64,000 nt of DNA from Mycobacterium sp. Its GTDB lineage: Bacteria > Actinomycetota > Actinomycetes > Mycobacteriales > Mycobacteriaceae. Where the stretch lies: positions 62,001 to 126,000 of the forward strand of contig JAOPUT010000077.1 of the NCBI GenBank assembly GCA_025963385.1, given 5' to 3'. A model generated the notes under the pieces. It searched no databases. It was given only the letters and a program-made list of their open reading frames with translations, and was not told where the DNA came from. Position 1 is the first letter of the stretch; each line of letters opens with the position of its first letter. The position numbers and the translations under genes were made by a program. Of this stretch, positions 43,514-51,988 are shown piece by piece.

Positions 43514-44797
43514 GTGGGTATCTCGAGGCGGGCGAACGGGGCGCCGCCGCCCGACGTCCCCCTCTCCGAGATCAACCTCGGGGCGTGGGAGTTCTGGGCG
43601 CTCGACGACGAGGTGCGCGACGGCGCGTTCGCCACCCTTCGGCGCGAGGCACCGGTGTCGCTGCAGCCAGAGTTCATCCAGGAGGGGTTCGAGCAGGGCA
43701 GAGGGCACTGGGCGGTCACCCGGTACGACGACGTGTTCCACGCCAGCCGCCATCCCGAGATCTTCAGCTCGGCGCAGGGCATCGTCATCGGCGACCAGTC
43801 ACCGGAGTTGGCCGAGTACTTCGGTTCGATGATCGCGATGGACGACCCGCGGCACACCCGGCTCCGCAACATCGTCAGAAGCGCATTCACCCCACGGGTG
43901 CTGGCCAGGATCGAGGATTCCGTGCGCGACCGGGCCAGGCGTCTGGTCGAGGCGATGATCGCCGAACATCCCGACGGCACGGCTGAATTGGTCAGCGCAC
44001 TCGCCGGGCCGCTCCCGCTGCAGATCATCTGCGACATGATGGGCATTCCCGAAGAGGACCACCAGAAGATCTTCAACTGGACCAACGTGATCCTCGGCTT
44101 CGGCGATCCCGAGATCGCGACCGAGTTCGACGCATTCGCGAAGGTGGCGATGGACATCGGCGCGTACGCGTCCGCGTTGGCCGACGACCGACGCGCCCAC
44201 CCCGGTGACGACCTCACCACCAGCCTGGTGCAGGCAGAACTCGACGGCGAGCGCCTGACGTCCGGCGAAGTGGCGTCGTTCTTCATCCTGCTGGTGGTCG
44301 CGGGCAACGAGACGACGCGCAACGCCATCAGCCACGGCGTGCTCGCGCTCAGCAGGCACCCCGAGCAGCGCGACGTCTGGTGGAACGACTACGACACCGT
44401 TGCCCCGACGGCGGTCGAGGAGGTGGTGCGCTGGGCGTCGCCCGTCGCGTACATGCGTCGCACCGTCACCCGCGACACCGAACTGAGCGGTGTCGAACTC
44501 GCTGCGGGCGACAAGGTCACGCTCTGGTACGGGTCGGCGAACCGGGACGACGCCAAGTTCGATGACCCGTGGTCCTTCGACGTGCGTCGCCACCCCAATC
44601 CGCACGTGGGCTTCGGTGGCGGTGGCGCCCACTTCTGCCTCGGCGCGAACCTCGCCCGGCGGGAGATCACCGTCGCCTTCGAGGAACTGCATCGACGGAT
44701 CCCCGACATCGCGGCCACGGAGGAGCCGGCCCGGTTGCAATCGGCCTTCATCCACGGCATCAAGCGTCTGCCCGTTGCGTGGACCCCGTTGCGCTAG
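43514..44797 (+). CDS. cyp124: Cytochrome P450 CYP124, methyl-branched lipid omega-hydroxylase
   Basis: A 427-residue P450. The heme ligand Cys is in GFGGGGAHFCLGANLARR and the I-helix motif is VVAGNETTRNAISHG. From memory, the N-terminus (NGAPPPDVPLSEINLG, FWALDDEVRDGAFATLRREA) and AGPLPLQIICDMMGIPEEDH strongly resemble M. tuberculosis CYP124 (Rv2266), which omega-hydroxylates phytanate-type lipids, vitamin D and cholesterol side chains. GTG 43514 is the start. With CYP125 at 23 kb the window encodes two enzymes able to oxidise the sterol C26 position. Its 3' end overlaps the coiled-coil membrane gene by 4 bp. Confidence 0.92.
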   Translation: MGISRRANGAPPPDVPLSEINLGAWEFWALDDEVRDGAFATLRREAPVSLQPEFIQEGFEQGRGHWAVTRYDDVFHASRHPEIFSSAQGIVIGDQSPELAEYFGSMIAMDDPRHTRLRNIVRSAFTPRVLARIEDSVRDRARRLVEAMIAEHPDGTAELVSALAGPLPLQIICDMMGIPEEDHQKIFNWTNVILGFGDPEIATEFDAFAKVAMDIGAYASALADDRRAHPGDDLTTSLVQAELDGERLTSGEVASFFILLVVAGNETTRNAISHGVLALSRHPEQRDVWWNDYDTVAPTAVEEVVRWASPVAYMRRTVTRDTELSGVELAAGDKVTLWYGSANRDDAKFDDPWSFDVRRHPNPHVGFGGGGAHFCLGANLARREITVAFEELHRRIPDIAATEEPARLQSAFIHGIKRLPVAWTPLR

Positions 44798-45300
44798 TTG
44801 ACGACTCGGTGCGGCTGCTCTTCCTGCACGGGGTGCTCGGGCTGCTCGTTGGGGTTGACTTGCTCGTTGCCAGTGACTTGCTCGTTGGGGATGGCTTCGT
44901 CGCGCTTGCGACGATCCTTCTCGGCCGCGGCGTACGCCTTGTCCGCGTCGTCCGTGCGGCGCGGATCGAGCTCGTCGGCACGCTGCCACTGTGCGTCCAG
45001 TTCCTCACGTGACGAGACGGCTCCGTCGCGGTGGGTGGCGGCGCGCTCACTGAGGCGAGCGGCCTCGGCGGCCTTGGCTTCGGCTTCAGCCGCCGCTGCG
45101 CGCGCCTTGGCCTCGGTCTCGGCGGCGATGGCCTCGCGCTTCTCGACGCGGCTGGCCTGCTCGCGCGCTTCGTCGCGCAGACGATCTGCCTCGGCTCGGC
45201 GCTTCTTGTCGCGGGCACTGCGCGCCACGAACGCGAATCCGAGGATCAACAGCAGGACCACTACGACGGCCACGACGATCAGGACGACGGTGTTACTCAT
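44794..45300 (-). CDS. Single-pass membrane protein with long coiled coil
   Basis: A 168-residue protein. One N-terminal membrane helix (VVLIVVAVVVVLLLILGFAF) precedes a Lys/Arg-rich junction, an Ala/Glu/Arg-rich coiled coil (~30-110) and a Glu/Gln/Asn-rich tail with repeated NEQV/NEQP units (NEQVTGNEQVNPNEQPEHP). ATG 45300. It converges with CYP124. No function is recognised; it could be a structural or scaffold protein. Confidence 0.75.
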   Translation of the reverse strand: MSNTVVLIVVAVVVVLLLILGFAFVARSARDKKRRAEADRLRDEAREQASRVEKREAIAAETEAKARAAAAEAEAKAAEAARLSERAATHRDGAVSSREELDAQWQRADELDPRRTDDADKAYAAAEKDRRKRDEAIPNEQVTGNEQVNPNEQPEHPVQEEQPHRVVN

Positions 45301-45403
45301 GTCGGGCTCCTCAAACTACGGGTGCGCCTTGAATTGACGCATCTGCTGGTTTTGCGGATGCCCGGGATCGGAGGCATTCAAACCGCACGGCGAGACGCTG
45401 GGC

Positions 45404-45787
45404 CTACCTGACGGTGAGGGTGCCCTTCATGTTCGAGTGATACTTGCAGATGAACGGGTAGTCGCCCGGCTGCGTTGGCGCGATGAAGGTCTTCTGCTCC
45501 CCGCCGTCGACGTCGGTCGAGAACCCGGCGTCGGGCTTGGACGTCACCGAGTGCTCCACGGCGTCCTTGTTCACGATGGTGATCGTCGCTCCTGGTGTGA
45601 CCACGAGGGGTTCGCCGAAGGCCATTCCGGAGATCGTGATGGTCGGCCCGGTGGGGTTCTCCGCAGTCATCGCGGCGGCGGAGCCACTCGAGGCCTGGGT
45701 GGCGGTGGGGGCCTGCGTGCCGCCGCACGCGGTGGCGAGGGCGCCGATGACGAGCATCGCCCCGGCCACTGCACCGATCTTGTTCAT
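45404..45787 (-). CDS. Cupredoxin (plastocyanin-like) lipoprotein
   Basis: A 127-residue exported blue-copper protein. The signal ends at ALATACGG, where Cys21 is a probable lipid attachment site. Copper ligands are the His in DAVEHSVTS and the Cys/His/Met of YPFICKYHSNMKG. It should transfer electrons or bind copper on the outer face of the membrane. ATG 45787 follows AGAGGA. The upstream gene (DUF1275) is separated by 60 bp on the same strand, so they may be co-transcribed. Confidence 0.87.
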   Translation of the reverse strand: MNKIGAVAGAMLVIGALATACGGTQAPTATQASSGSAAAMTAENPTGPTITISGMAFGEPLVVTPGATITIVNKDAVEHSVTSKPDAGFSTDVDGGEQKTFIAPTQPGDYPFICKYHSNMKGTLTVR

Positions 45788-45847
45788 GAGTCCTCTTTCG
45801 TCGTCGGGCTGTGTCAAGGACACGGCGTGCGCACCAGTGCGGTTCGA

Positions 45848-46537
45848 TCACCGCAGGACGCGTTCGTCGACGATGAACAGGACGAGCGTGATGGCGAGGA
45901 TGGCCGCAGCCAACCAGATGGCGTGCGCACCCCAGGCCCGGCTGGCGAACGCGCCGATCAGCGCTCCGCCCGCGAACGCGAGGATCAGCGCTCCGTAGAT
46001 CCCGCAGGCCCGCCGGGACGCGGCTTGCTTGTCGATGAAACCGTCGTAACCCGCTTCGACGAAGCGCATCAGGTTTCCCGTCGTGGCGACGGGCAGGTAC
46101 GCCAGATCACCGATGTTGCGGAACAGCCCCATCTGCAGGGCCGCGAGGAACGAGATCGGCACCGTCACGAAGCTGTGTGCGACGGTCACGGGAACGAAGC
46201 CGATCACGACGAGTGCGATCACCTGTACCGTCATCGTCCAGCGCAACGGATGGGGCACTATGCGCTCGGCCCGGCCCGACTTGATGTGGGCGGCAAGCGA
46301 AATGCCCACCATGAAGGCGAGGATCGGCCATACGTGCGCCATCGCCGCGGACAACTTGCGCTCGGAGACGTCGATGGCGAAGAAGATGACGTTGCCGGTT
46401 TGGACGTTGGCGAACACCCCGCCGCGGACGTAGAAGGTGTGGGCGTCCATGAATCCGTTGGTGATGGTCAGCAGCAGGGCGAACCACAGCGTCCTGGCGC
46501 GGTCGAAGTCGCTCGGCCCAGATCTCGGAGCGCCCAT
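45848..46537 (-). CDS. DUF1275 (YoaK) family membrane protein
   Basis: A 229-residue membrane protein with six hydrophobic helices. Conserved DUF1275 features are NGFMDAHTFYVRGGVFANVQ, TGNVIFFAI and AALQMGLFRNIGDL. Transport of a small molecule is suspected for the family but not established. ATG 46537. It lies 9 bp downstream of pimC and is probably in the same operon. Confidence 0.83.
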   Translation of the reverse strand: MGAPRSGPSDFDRARTLWFALLLTITNGFMDAHTFYVRGGVFANVQTGNVIFFAIDVSERKLSAAMAHVWPILAFMVGISLAAHIKSGRAERIVPHPLRWTMTVQVIALVVIGFVPVTVAHSFVTVPISFLAALQMGLFRNIGDLAYLPVATTGNLMRFVEAGYDGFIDKQAASRRACGIYGALILAFAGGALIGAFASRAWGAHAIWLAAAILAITLVLFIVDERVLR

Positions 46538-46546
46538 TCGGACAAC

Positions 46547-47680
46547 CTAGCGGTCGATGCCCGCGCCCGGTGGACGGTCGGCGCCGAGGGCGTTGAGCAT
46601 CCCTGCGGCCGACGACGGCCAGGAGAACTGCTCGGCTCGTCGGCGGGCACCGTGCCGGCGAGATGACTCGGGCATGCCGATGACCTTCGCCACCGCGGCC
46701 GCGATCGCGTCCGGATCGTTGTCGGCGGCGGCGCCGCTTCCGGCGGTGAGGATCTCGGCGAGTGCCGATGTTCTCGACGCGACCGCGGGCGTGCCGCAGG
46801 CCAGTGCCTCGAGGACGGCCAGCCCGAAGGTCTCGTGCGGGCCGGGAGCCAGCGCGACGTCGGCCGAGGCCAGGATCGACGCCACGGTGTCGCGGCACCC
46901 GATGAACCCGGTGAACTCGACCGGCAGCCTGGCGGCCTGGCGTTCGAGCCTGGCGCGCAGCGGGCCCTCCCCGACCACGACCAGTTTCGCGTCGACACCC
47001 GAATTACGAAGGGCTGCAACCGTGTCGATGCTGCGATGGGCATGCTTTTCGACGGAGAGACGTCCGCAGTGCACCAGCAGGGTTTGCGTCGGCTTCGCCC
47101 ACCGGTTGCGAACCTGCGCGGACCGACGGCGGGGGTGGAACTGCTCGAGGTCGACACCCAACGGCACCGTCACGACGTTCGGTGCGGCGATGCGGTCGAA
47201 CTCCTCGCGCGCGAAGGCCGTCGTGCACACCACCGCGTCGTAGTTGGCTGCGGTCCTGCGGTTGGCGAAGTCGGCGACGGATCTGGCCGCACGGCGCGGC
47301 AGGAACTGTGCCGCAAGGCGATCCAGCCTCTCGTGGGAGATCATCACGGTGGCGACGTCGTGCCTGCGTCCCCACGGCCCGAGCGACCGCAGGGTGAGCC
47401 GGTCGGATACCTCGAGGGCGTCGGGCTCCAAATCGGCCAGCAGGGCGGTGACCCGCCCCGGCAACACGGCCCGGTAGCCGCCGGTGAATGGAATCTGCCT
47501 GGCGGGCAGCGAGATTCGCAACACGCCGGAGTCCAACCGCTCGCTCGATGCCGTCGGTCCCGGCACCACCAGATACACGTCGTGGCCGACGTCGCAATAC
47601 TCGGCGCCCAACCGGTCGACCGCAGTGCGCAATCCACCTGAGCGCGGGCCGTAGAAGTTCGCCACCTGTACGACCCGCAT
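46547..47680 (-). CDS. pimC: GDP-mannose-dependent phosphatidylinositol mannoside alpha-mannosyltransferase PimC
   Basis: A 377-residue GT-B (GT4) glycosyltransferase that would add the third mannose to PIM2. The N-terminus VVQVANFYGPRSGGLRTAVD and interior EVSDRLTLRSLG, MISHERLDR and CTTAFAREEFDRI are, by memory, near those of PimC from M. tuberculosis CDC1551. The C-terminal donor site is ALAPGPHETFGLAVLEALAC with the E-x7-E motif. It acts at the cytosolic membrane face. PimC is absent from M. tuberculosis H37Rv and patchy in mycobacteria, so it is an accessory route. DUF1275 follows. Confidence 0.88.
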   Translation of the reverse strand: MRVVQVANFYGPRSGGLRTAVDRLGAEYCDVGHDVYLVVPGPTASSERLDSGVLRISLPARQIPFTGGYRAVLPGRVTALLADLEPDALEVSDRLTLRSLGPWGRRHDVATVMISHERLDRLAAQFLPRRAARSVADFANRRTAANYDAVVCTTAFAREEFDRIAAPNVVTVPLGVDLEQFHPRRRSAQVRNRWAKPTQTLLVHCGRLSVEKHAHRSIDTVAALRNSGVDAKLVVVGEGPLRARLERQAARLPVEFTGFIGCRDTVASILASADVALAPGPHETFGLAVLEALACGTPAVASRTSALAEILTAGSGAAADNDPDAIAAAVAKVIGMPESSRRHGARRRAEQFSWPSSAAGMLNALGADRPPGAGIDR

Positions 47681-47777
47681 GCCTCATCCCACCAGAGTGG
47701 CGTGTGCAGGCCCGAACCGTGGATGAACGCTCACCTGAACGCGTCGTGAATACCGGACACTCCCGGTAGCGGCCGCG

Positions 47778-48704
47778 CTACCCGACGTACTTGGTGAACC
47801 AGTCCTGGGTCTTCTGCCACGCATCGGCGGCGGCCGTCGCGTCGTAACGGTCGCCGGTGTCGTTGAAGAACGCGTGGTTGGCGCCCTGCTCGACGACGAG
47901 CTGGTTGACGAGTCCGGCCTTGTCGAGGGCCTGCTGGGCGGCGTCCTTGGTACCGGTGACCCTGGCGTCCTCGGATCCGTAGAACCCGAGCACCGCCACG
48001 TCCTTCGACCCGCTGAAGTCCGCCCCGTCCGGCAGCGGTCCGTAGAACGGCACCGCAGCGGCGAGTTGCGGCTCACCAGAGGCCAGCAGCTGCCAGACCA
48101 GTCCCCCGCCCATGCAGAATCCGACGGCCGCCACCTTCACCCCTGGCGTCCGACGCTGCACCTCTTCGATTCCCGACTTCATGTCCGCGACGAAGTCCTC
48201 GGGCGAGATCTTGCTCAGGGCGGCCGTGGCCTCGGCCGGATCGGTGAACTTCGCCGTTCCCCCTTCGCCGGACAACAGGTCGATGGCAAGCGCCGAGTAG
48301 CCGATCCCGGCGAACCGGCCCGCGACCGAGCGTGCCCAGTCGGTCAGCCCCTTGTTCTCGTGGATGACCAGGACCGCGCCCTTCGGAGACTGCGCCTGCG
48401 CCCACGCCCCCTGGAGCTCGCCGCGTGGACCCGTCCAGGTGATGGGTGTCGTCTCGAGCGCGTTCTCGATCCCAGGCGGAAGGGGTTTCTCGGTCGCCGC
48501 CCCACTTGAGGTCACCGGCGCATTGGCCGTCGGCGTGCCGTTCGTGGGCTTCTCCGCGTTACCGCACGCGGCGATGAGCGCGGACGCCGCGGCGGCGCCG
48601 ACGCCGATGAGGGCCAGCCTGCGCATGGCCTCACGTCGGGACATCAGTCCCTCGACGTGGTCGGTTGCGATCTCTTCGGCGATGTAGCGCTGCAGTGGAG
48701 TCAC
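47778..48704 (-). CDS. Dienelactone hydrolase family lipoprotein
   Basis: A 308-residue exported hydrolase. A twin-Arg containing signal (SRREAMRRLALIGVGAAAAS) leads to a lipobox LIAAC, so it is a lipoprotein, perhaps Tat-exported. The alpha/beta hydrolase domain has the dienelactone hydrolase triad: nucleophile Cys in VGFCMGGG, Asp in YGSEDARV and His in GANHAFFND, with the Glu of VIHENKGLTD. GTG 48704 is taken because the protein then begins TPLQRYIAEEIATDHVEG, a family start. The substrate may be an ester or lactone outside the membrane. Confidence 0.87.
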   Translation of the reverse strand: MTPLQRYIAEEIATDHVEGLMSRREAMRRLALIGVGAAAASALIAACGNAEKPTNGTPTANAPVTSSGAATEKPLPPGIENALETTPITWTGPRGELQGAWAQAQSPKGAVLVIHENKGLTDWARSVAGRFAGIGYSALAIDLLSGEGGTAKFTDPAEATAALSKISPEDFVADMKSGIEEVQRRTPGVKVAAVGFCMGGGLVWQLLASGEPQLAAAVPFYGPLPDGADFSGSKDVAVLGFYGSEDARVTGTKDAAQQALDKAGLVNQLVVEQGANHAFFNDTGDRYDATAAADAWQKTQDWFTKYVG

Positions 48705-48773
48705 GGATCCGAGTATGCCTGGAGATCTTGAACTTGCGATGGCAGATGCCTTCGACAGCGAATACTCGACGGC

Positions 48774-49697
48774 ATGTTCTCGCCAGCGGGTAGGTCCGCT
48801 CTCGCCGGCCGCATCGCCGTGGTCGCAGGGGCCACCCGCGGTGCCGGCCGCGGAATCGCTGCCGCACTGGGCGAGGCGGGCGCCACGGTGGTGTGCACGG
48901 GTCGTACCAGCTCGGTGGCGAACCTCCACTCCGACTACGACCGACCCGAAACCATCGAGGAGACAGCACAACTCGTCACCGACCTCGGGGGCGTTGGTGT
49001 CGCGGTGCCGACCGATCACCTCGACATCGCCCAGGTGCGCGCTCTCGCCGACCGCCTACGGAGCGACTACGGCGCAATCGACATCCTCGTCAACGACATC
49101 TGGGGTGCCGAGACGCTCAAGGGGCCGCCGTCGACGTGGAACCGGCCGATGTGGGAGCACGACCTCGACGACGGTCTCCGCATCCTGCGTCTCGGCGTGG
49201 AGACGCACCTCATCACGTCGCACTGTCTGCTGCCGCTTCTGGTGACCCGCCCTGGCGGATTGCTGGTCGAGGTCACCGACGGCACCGCCGACTTCAACGC
49301 GCACCACTACCGGCTGTCGGCCTTCTACGACCTCGCCAAGGTGTCGGTGAACCGGATCGCGTTCAGCCAGGGTCACGACCTGGCGCCGTTCGGTTGCACG
49401 GCCGTCGCCGTGACGCCGGGCTGGCTGCGCTCGGAGATGATGCTCGAGAACTACTCGGTGGATGCGGCGAGTTGGCGCGACGCCCTCGACCCGGCGCGTG
49501 CCGACGGTCCGACCGCGCCGGCCGCCTTCACCGAATCCGAGACGCCACGCTTCGTCGGCCGCGGAGTCGCGGCCATCGCGGCCGATCCCGACCGGGCGCG
49601 CTGGAACCAACTCTCGGCGAGTTCGGTGCAGCTCGCCCGCGTGTACGGGTTCACCGACGTGGACGGACGCCAGCCCGACGCGTGGGCCGAGCAGTAG
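48774..49697 (+). CDS. SDR family oxidoreductase
   Basis: A 307-residue short-chain dehydrogenase. NADP-binding loop VVAGATRGAGRGIAAALG, VNDIWG in place of NNAG, and FYDLAKVSVNR with the Tyr-x-x-x-Lys pair; the usual catalytic Ser is not obvious (VTDGTADF), which is odd. The C-terminal extension (~50 residues) is longer than in classical SDRs. It is divergent from the dienelactone hydrolase gene and is followed by a candidate operator. Substrate unknown. Confidence 0.8.
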   Translation: MFSPAGRSALAGRIAVVAGATRGAGRGIAAALGEAGATVVCTGRTSSVANLHSDYDRPETIEETAQLVTDLGGVGVAVPTDHLDIAQVRALADRLRSDYGAIDILVNDIWGAETLKGPPSTWNRPMWEHDLDDGLRILRLGVETHLITSHCLLPLLVTRPGGLLVEVTDGTADFNAHHYRLSAFYDLAKVSVNRIAFSQGHDLAPFGCTAVAVTPGWLRSEMMLENYSVDAASWRDALDPARADGPTAPAAFTESETPRFVGRGVAAIAADPDRARWNQLSASSVQLARVYGFTDVDGRQPDAWAEQ

Positions 49698-49703
49698 ACA
49701 TTT

Positions 49704-49721
49704 TTGAGAAAGTGTTCACAA
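49704..49721. promoter_or_regulatory. Candidate operator palindrome
   Basis: TTGAGAAAGTGTTCACAA is an inverted repeat (TTG-N-GAA and TTC-N-CAA, 12 of 18 bases symmetrical) in an AT-rich patch that is unusual here. It ends 40 bp before the amidohydrolase start. TetR- or GntR-type binding is plausible. Confidence 0.5.
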
Positions 49722-49761
49722 TTTCGTTGACATGGTTGCCGGGCGGCTGTTCTATGACGGG

Positions 49762-51552
49762 GTGACGTACGACACGATCATCCGGAACGGCCAGTGGTTC
49801 GACGGCACCGGATCCCCGTCTGCGGTGCGCAACATCGGCATCCGCGCCGGCCACGTCGTTGCGATCTCGGCCGACGATCTCGACGAGACCGACTGCCCGC
49901 AGGTGATCGATGCCGCCGGCCAGTGGGTGCTGCCCGGGCTGCTGGACATCCATACCCACTACGACGTCGAGGTGCTCAACGGCCCCGCGCTGGCCGAATC
50001 ACTGCGCCACGGCGTGACGACGGTGATGCTCGGGTCGTGCTCGCTGTCGACCATCCACGTCGACGGCACCGACGCGGGTGACCTGTTCGGCCGCGTCGAG
50101 GCCATTCCTCGCGAGCACGTGATCACCGCGGTGGACGAACACAAGACCTGGCAGACCTGCGACGAGTACGTCGCCGCCCTCGAGCGGTTGCCGCTCGGAC
50201 CAAATTTGGCCGCGTTCATCGGGCACTCCGACATGCGAACCGCGGTCATGGGACTCGACCGAGCGACGCAGAAGGGTCAACGCCCCACCCGCAGCGAACA
50301 GGCCGAGATGGAGCGCATGCTGGCCGAGGCACTCAAGGCGGGCTTTGTTGGAATGTCGTCGATGCAATTGCTCTTCGACAAGTTGGATGGTGACGTCTGC
50401 CGTTCCCGCACCCTGCCGTCGACGTATGCCGGGCCCCGCGAGTTGCGACGGCTGAAGTCGTTGCTGCGCAAGGCAGGTCGAGTTCTGCAGTCCGGCCCCG
50501 ACATCGAGAATCCGCTGAATCTGGGTTCGCAGATCGCCCAGTCGCTCGGGATCTTCCGCAACCCGCTCAAGACCAGCCTGCTGTCAGCGGCCGACGTCAA
50601 GTCCAATCCGTACGCGATCACGCTGCTGGGTCCCGTCGCGCGGTTGGTCAACCGTCTCGGCGGCGACTTCCGCTGGCAGCATCTGCCCGTGCCGTTCGAG
50701 GTCTACGCCGACGGCATCGATCTGGTGATCTTCGAGGAGTTCGGTGCGGGCGCCGCGGCGCTGCACCTACGTGACGAGGTCGAGCGCAACGCGATGATGC
50801 GCGACGAGGACTACCGCCGCCGTTTCCGCAAGGAGTACGAGAGCAAGTTCGGGGTGCGCGTGTGGCACCGCGACTTCTTCGACGCCGACATCGTCGACTG
50901 CCCGGACGCTTCGGTGATCGGAAAGTCCTTCGGGCAGGTCGGCCTCGACCGCGGTGGTCTGCATCCCGTCGACGCGTTCCTCGATCTGGTGCTCGAGCAC
51001 GGCGAGGCGCTGCGGTGGCGCACCACCATCTCCAATCACCGGCCCGAGGTTCTCAAGAAGCTGGCTCGCGATCCTGGTGTCCAGATGGGCTTCTCGGATG
51101 CTGGCGCGCATCTGCGCAACATGGCCTTCTACAACATGGGACTGCGACTGCTACGCCATGTCAGGGACGCCGAAGCCGCCGGAACTCCCTTCATGACCGT
51201 CGAGGCGGCCGTCCACCGCCTGACCGGCGAGCTGGCCGACTGGTACCGCCTCGACGCGGGCCATCTGCGGGTGGGTGACCGCGCCGACGTCGTGATCATC
51301 GACCCGGCCCACCTCGACGAGCGGCTCGACGCGTACGCCGAGGAGTCGGTGCCGCAGTACGGCGGCCTGTCGCGGATGGTCAACCGCAACCGCGAGACCG
51401 TGAGTGCGGTGCTGGTAGGTGGCCGTACCGTCTTCCGCGATGGCGAGGCCACCGACCTGGTCGGCCGCCGCCGCACGGGCCGCTTCCTCCGCGCCGCGCA
51501 CAAGTCCCCCGCAATTCCCATGCAGAAGGATGAGTTGACAAGTGTCGGTTGA
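49762..51552 (+). CDS. N-acyl-D-amino-acid deacylase-like amidohydrolase
   Basis: A 596-residue metal-dependent amidohydrolase of the D-aminoacylase group. It starts with a urease-like beta strand (YDTIIRNGQWFDGTG), has metal-binding HTHYDVE after GLLDI (~residue 68) and SDAGAHLRNM in the C-terminal part, and ends with DVVIIDPAHLDER. Substrates for related actinobacterial proteins are often unknown. GTG 49762 fits the family start; the TTG/ATG upstream at 49732 would add ten unlike residues. It overlaps the NTF2-like gene by 11 bp, so the two are coupled. A palindrome upstream suggests specific regulation. Confidence 0.85.
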   Translation: MTYDTIIRNGQWFDGTGSPSAVRNIGIRAGHVVAISADDLDETDCPQVIDAAGQWVLPGLLDIHTHYDVEVLNGPALAESLRHGVTTVMLGSCSLSTIHVDGTDAGDLFGRVEAIPREHVITAVDEHKTWQTCDEYVAALERLPLGPNLAAFIGHSDMRTAVMGLDRATQKGQRPTRSEQAEMERMLAEALKAGFVGMSSMQLLFDKLDGDVCRSRTLPSTYAGPRELRRLKSLLRKAGRVLQSGPDIENPLNLGSQIAQSLGIFRNPLKTSLLSAADVKSNPYAITLLGPVARLVNRLGGDFRWQHLPVPFEVYADGIDLVIFEEFGAGAAALHLRDEVERNAMMRDEDYRRRFRKEYESKFGVRVWHRDFFDADIVDCPDASVIGKSFGQVGLDRGGLHPVDAFLDLVLEHGEALRWRTTISNHRPEVLKKLARDPGVQMGFSDAGAHLRNMAFYNMGLRLLRHVRDAEAAGTPFMTVEAAVHRLTGELADWYRLDAGHLRVGDRADVVIIDPAHLDERLDAYAEESVPQYGGLSRMVNRNRETVSAVLVGGRTVFRDGEATDLVGRRRTGRFLRAAHKSPAIPMQKDELTSVG

Positions 51553-51985
51553 GGATACGGTTCTCGGTCTCTGGAAGGCGCTATCGGCGCGGGACTGGGA
51601 GTCGGTCAAGACGTTCCTGTCCGACGACTGCATCTACCTCGACGTGCCGGTGGGCCCCACCGCGGCCGCCCGCGGTCCCGAGGACATCGTGAAGCGGCTG
51701 AAGATCGGTCTCGAGCCGCTGGCCTCCTACGAGAACTTCGACGGGTTGCTGCTCGAGGACGGTCGGGACGCCATGTACGAGCACCACGAGGAATGGCATT
51801 GGCCAACTGGCGAATCCGCGGTTCTGAAGTTCGTCACGGTGCACCGGGTCGAGAACGGTGCGATCACCCTGTGGAAGGACTACTGGGACATGGGCGCGCT
51901 GGCCAACCACGCCCCACCCACGTGGATGGAGGACTTCGCCAACGCCGACATGTCCTGGATCTACGACGCCACCGGCCAGGTCTGA
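51542..51985 (+). CDS. NTF2-like protein (limonene-1,2-epoxide hydrolase-like)
   Basis: A 147-residue NTF2-superfamily protein, similar in layout to limonene epoxide hydrolase/EphG: WKALSARDWESVKTFLSDDC near the start and the motif GAITLWKDYWDM near the C-terminus, where the family's catalytic Asp sits. GTG 51542 lies inside the end of the amidohydrolase gene (11 bp overlap), so translation is coupled. Epoxide hydrolase or isomerase activity is a guess. It converges with glnA3 (3 bp apart). Confidence 0.8.
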   Translation: MSVEDTVLGLWKALSARDWESVKTFLSDDCIYLDVPVGPTAAARGPEDIVKRLKIGLEPLASYENFDGLLLEDGRDAMYEHHEEWHWPTGESAVLKFVTVHRVENGAITLWKDYWDMGALANHAPPTWMEDFANADMSWIYDATGQV

Positions 51986-51988
51986 GAC

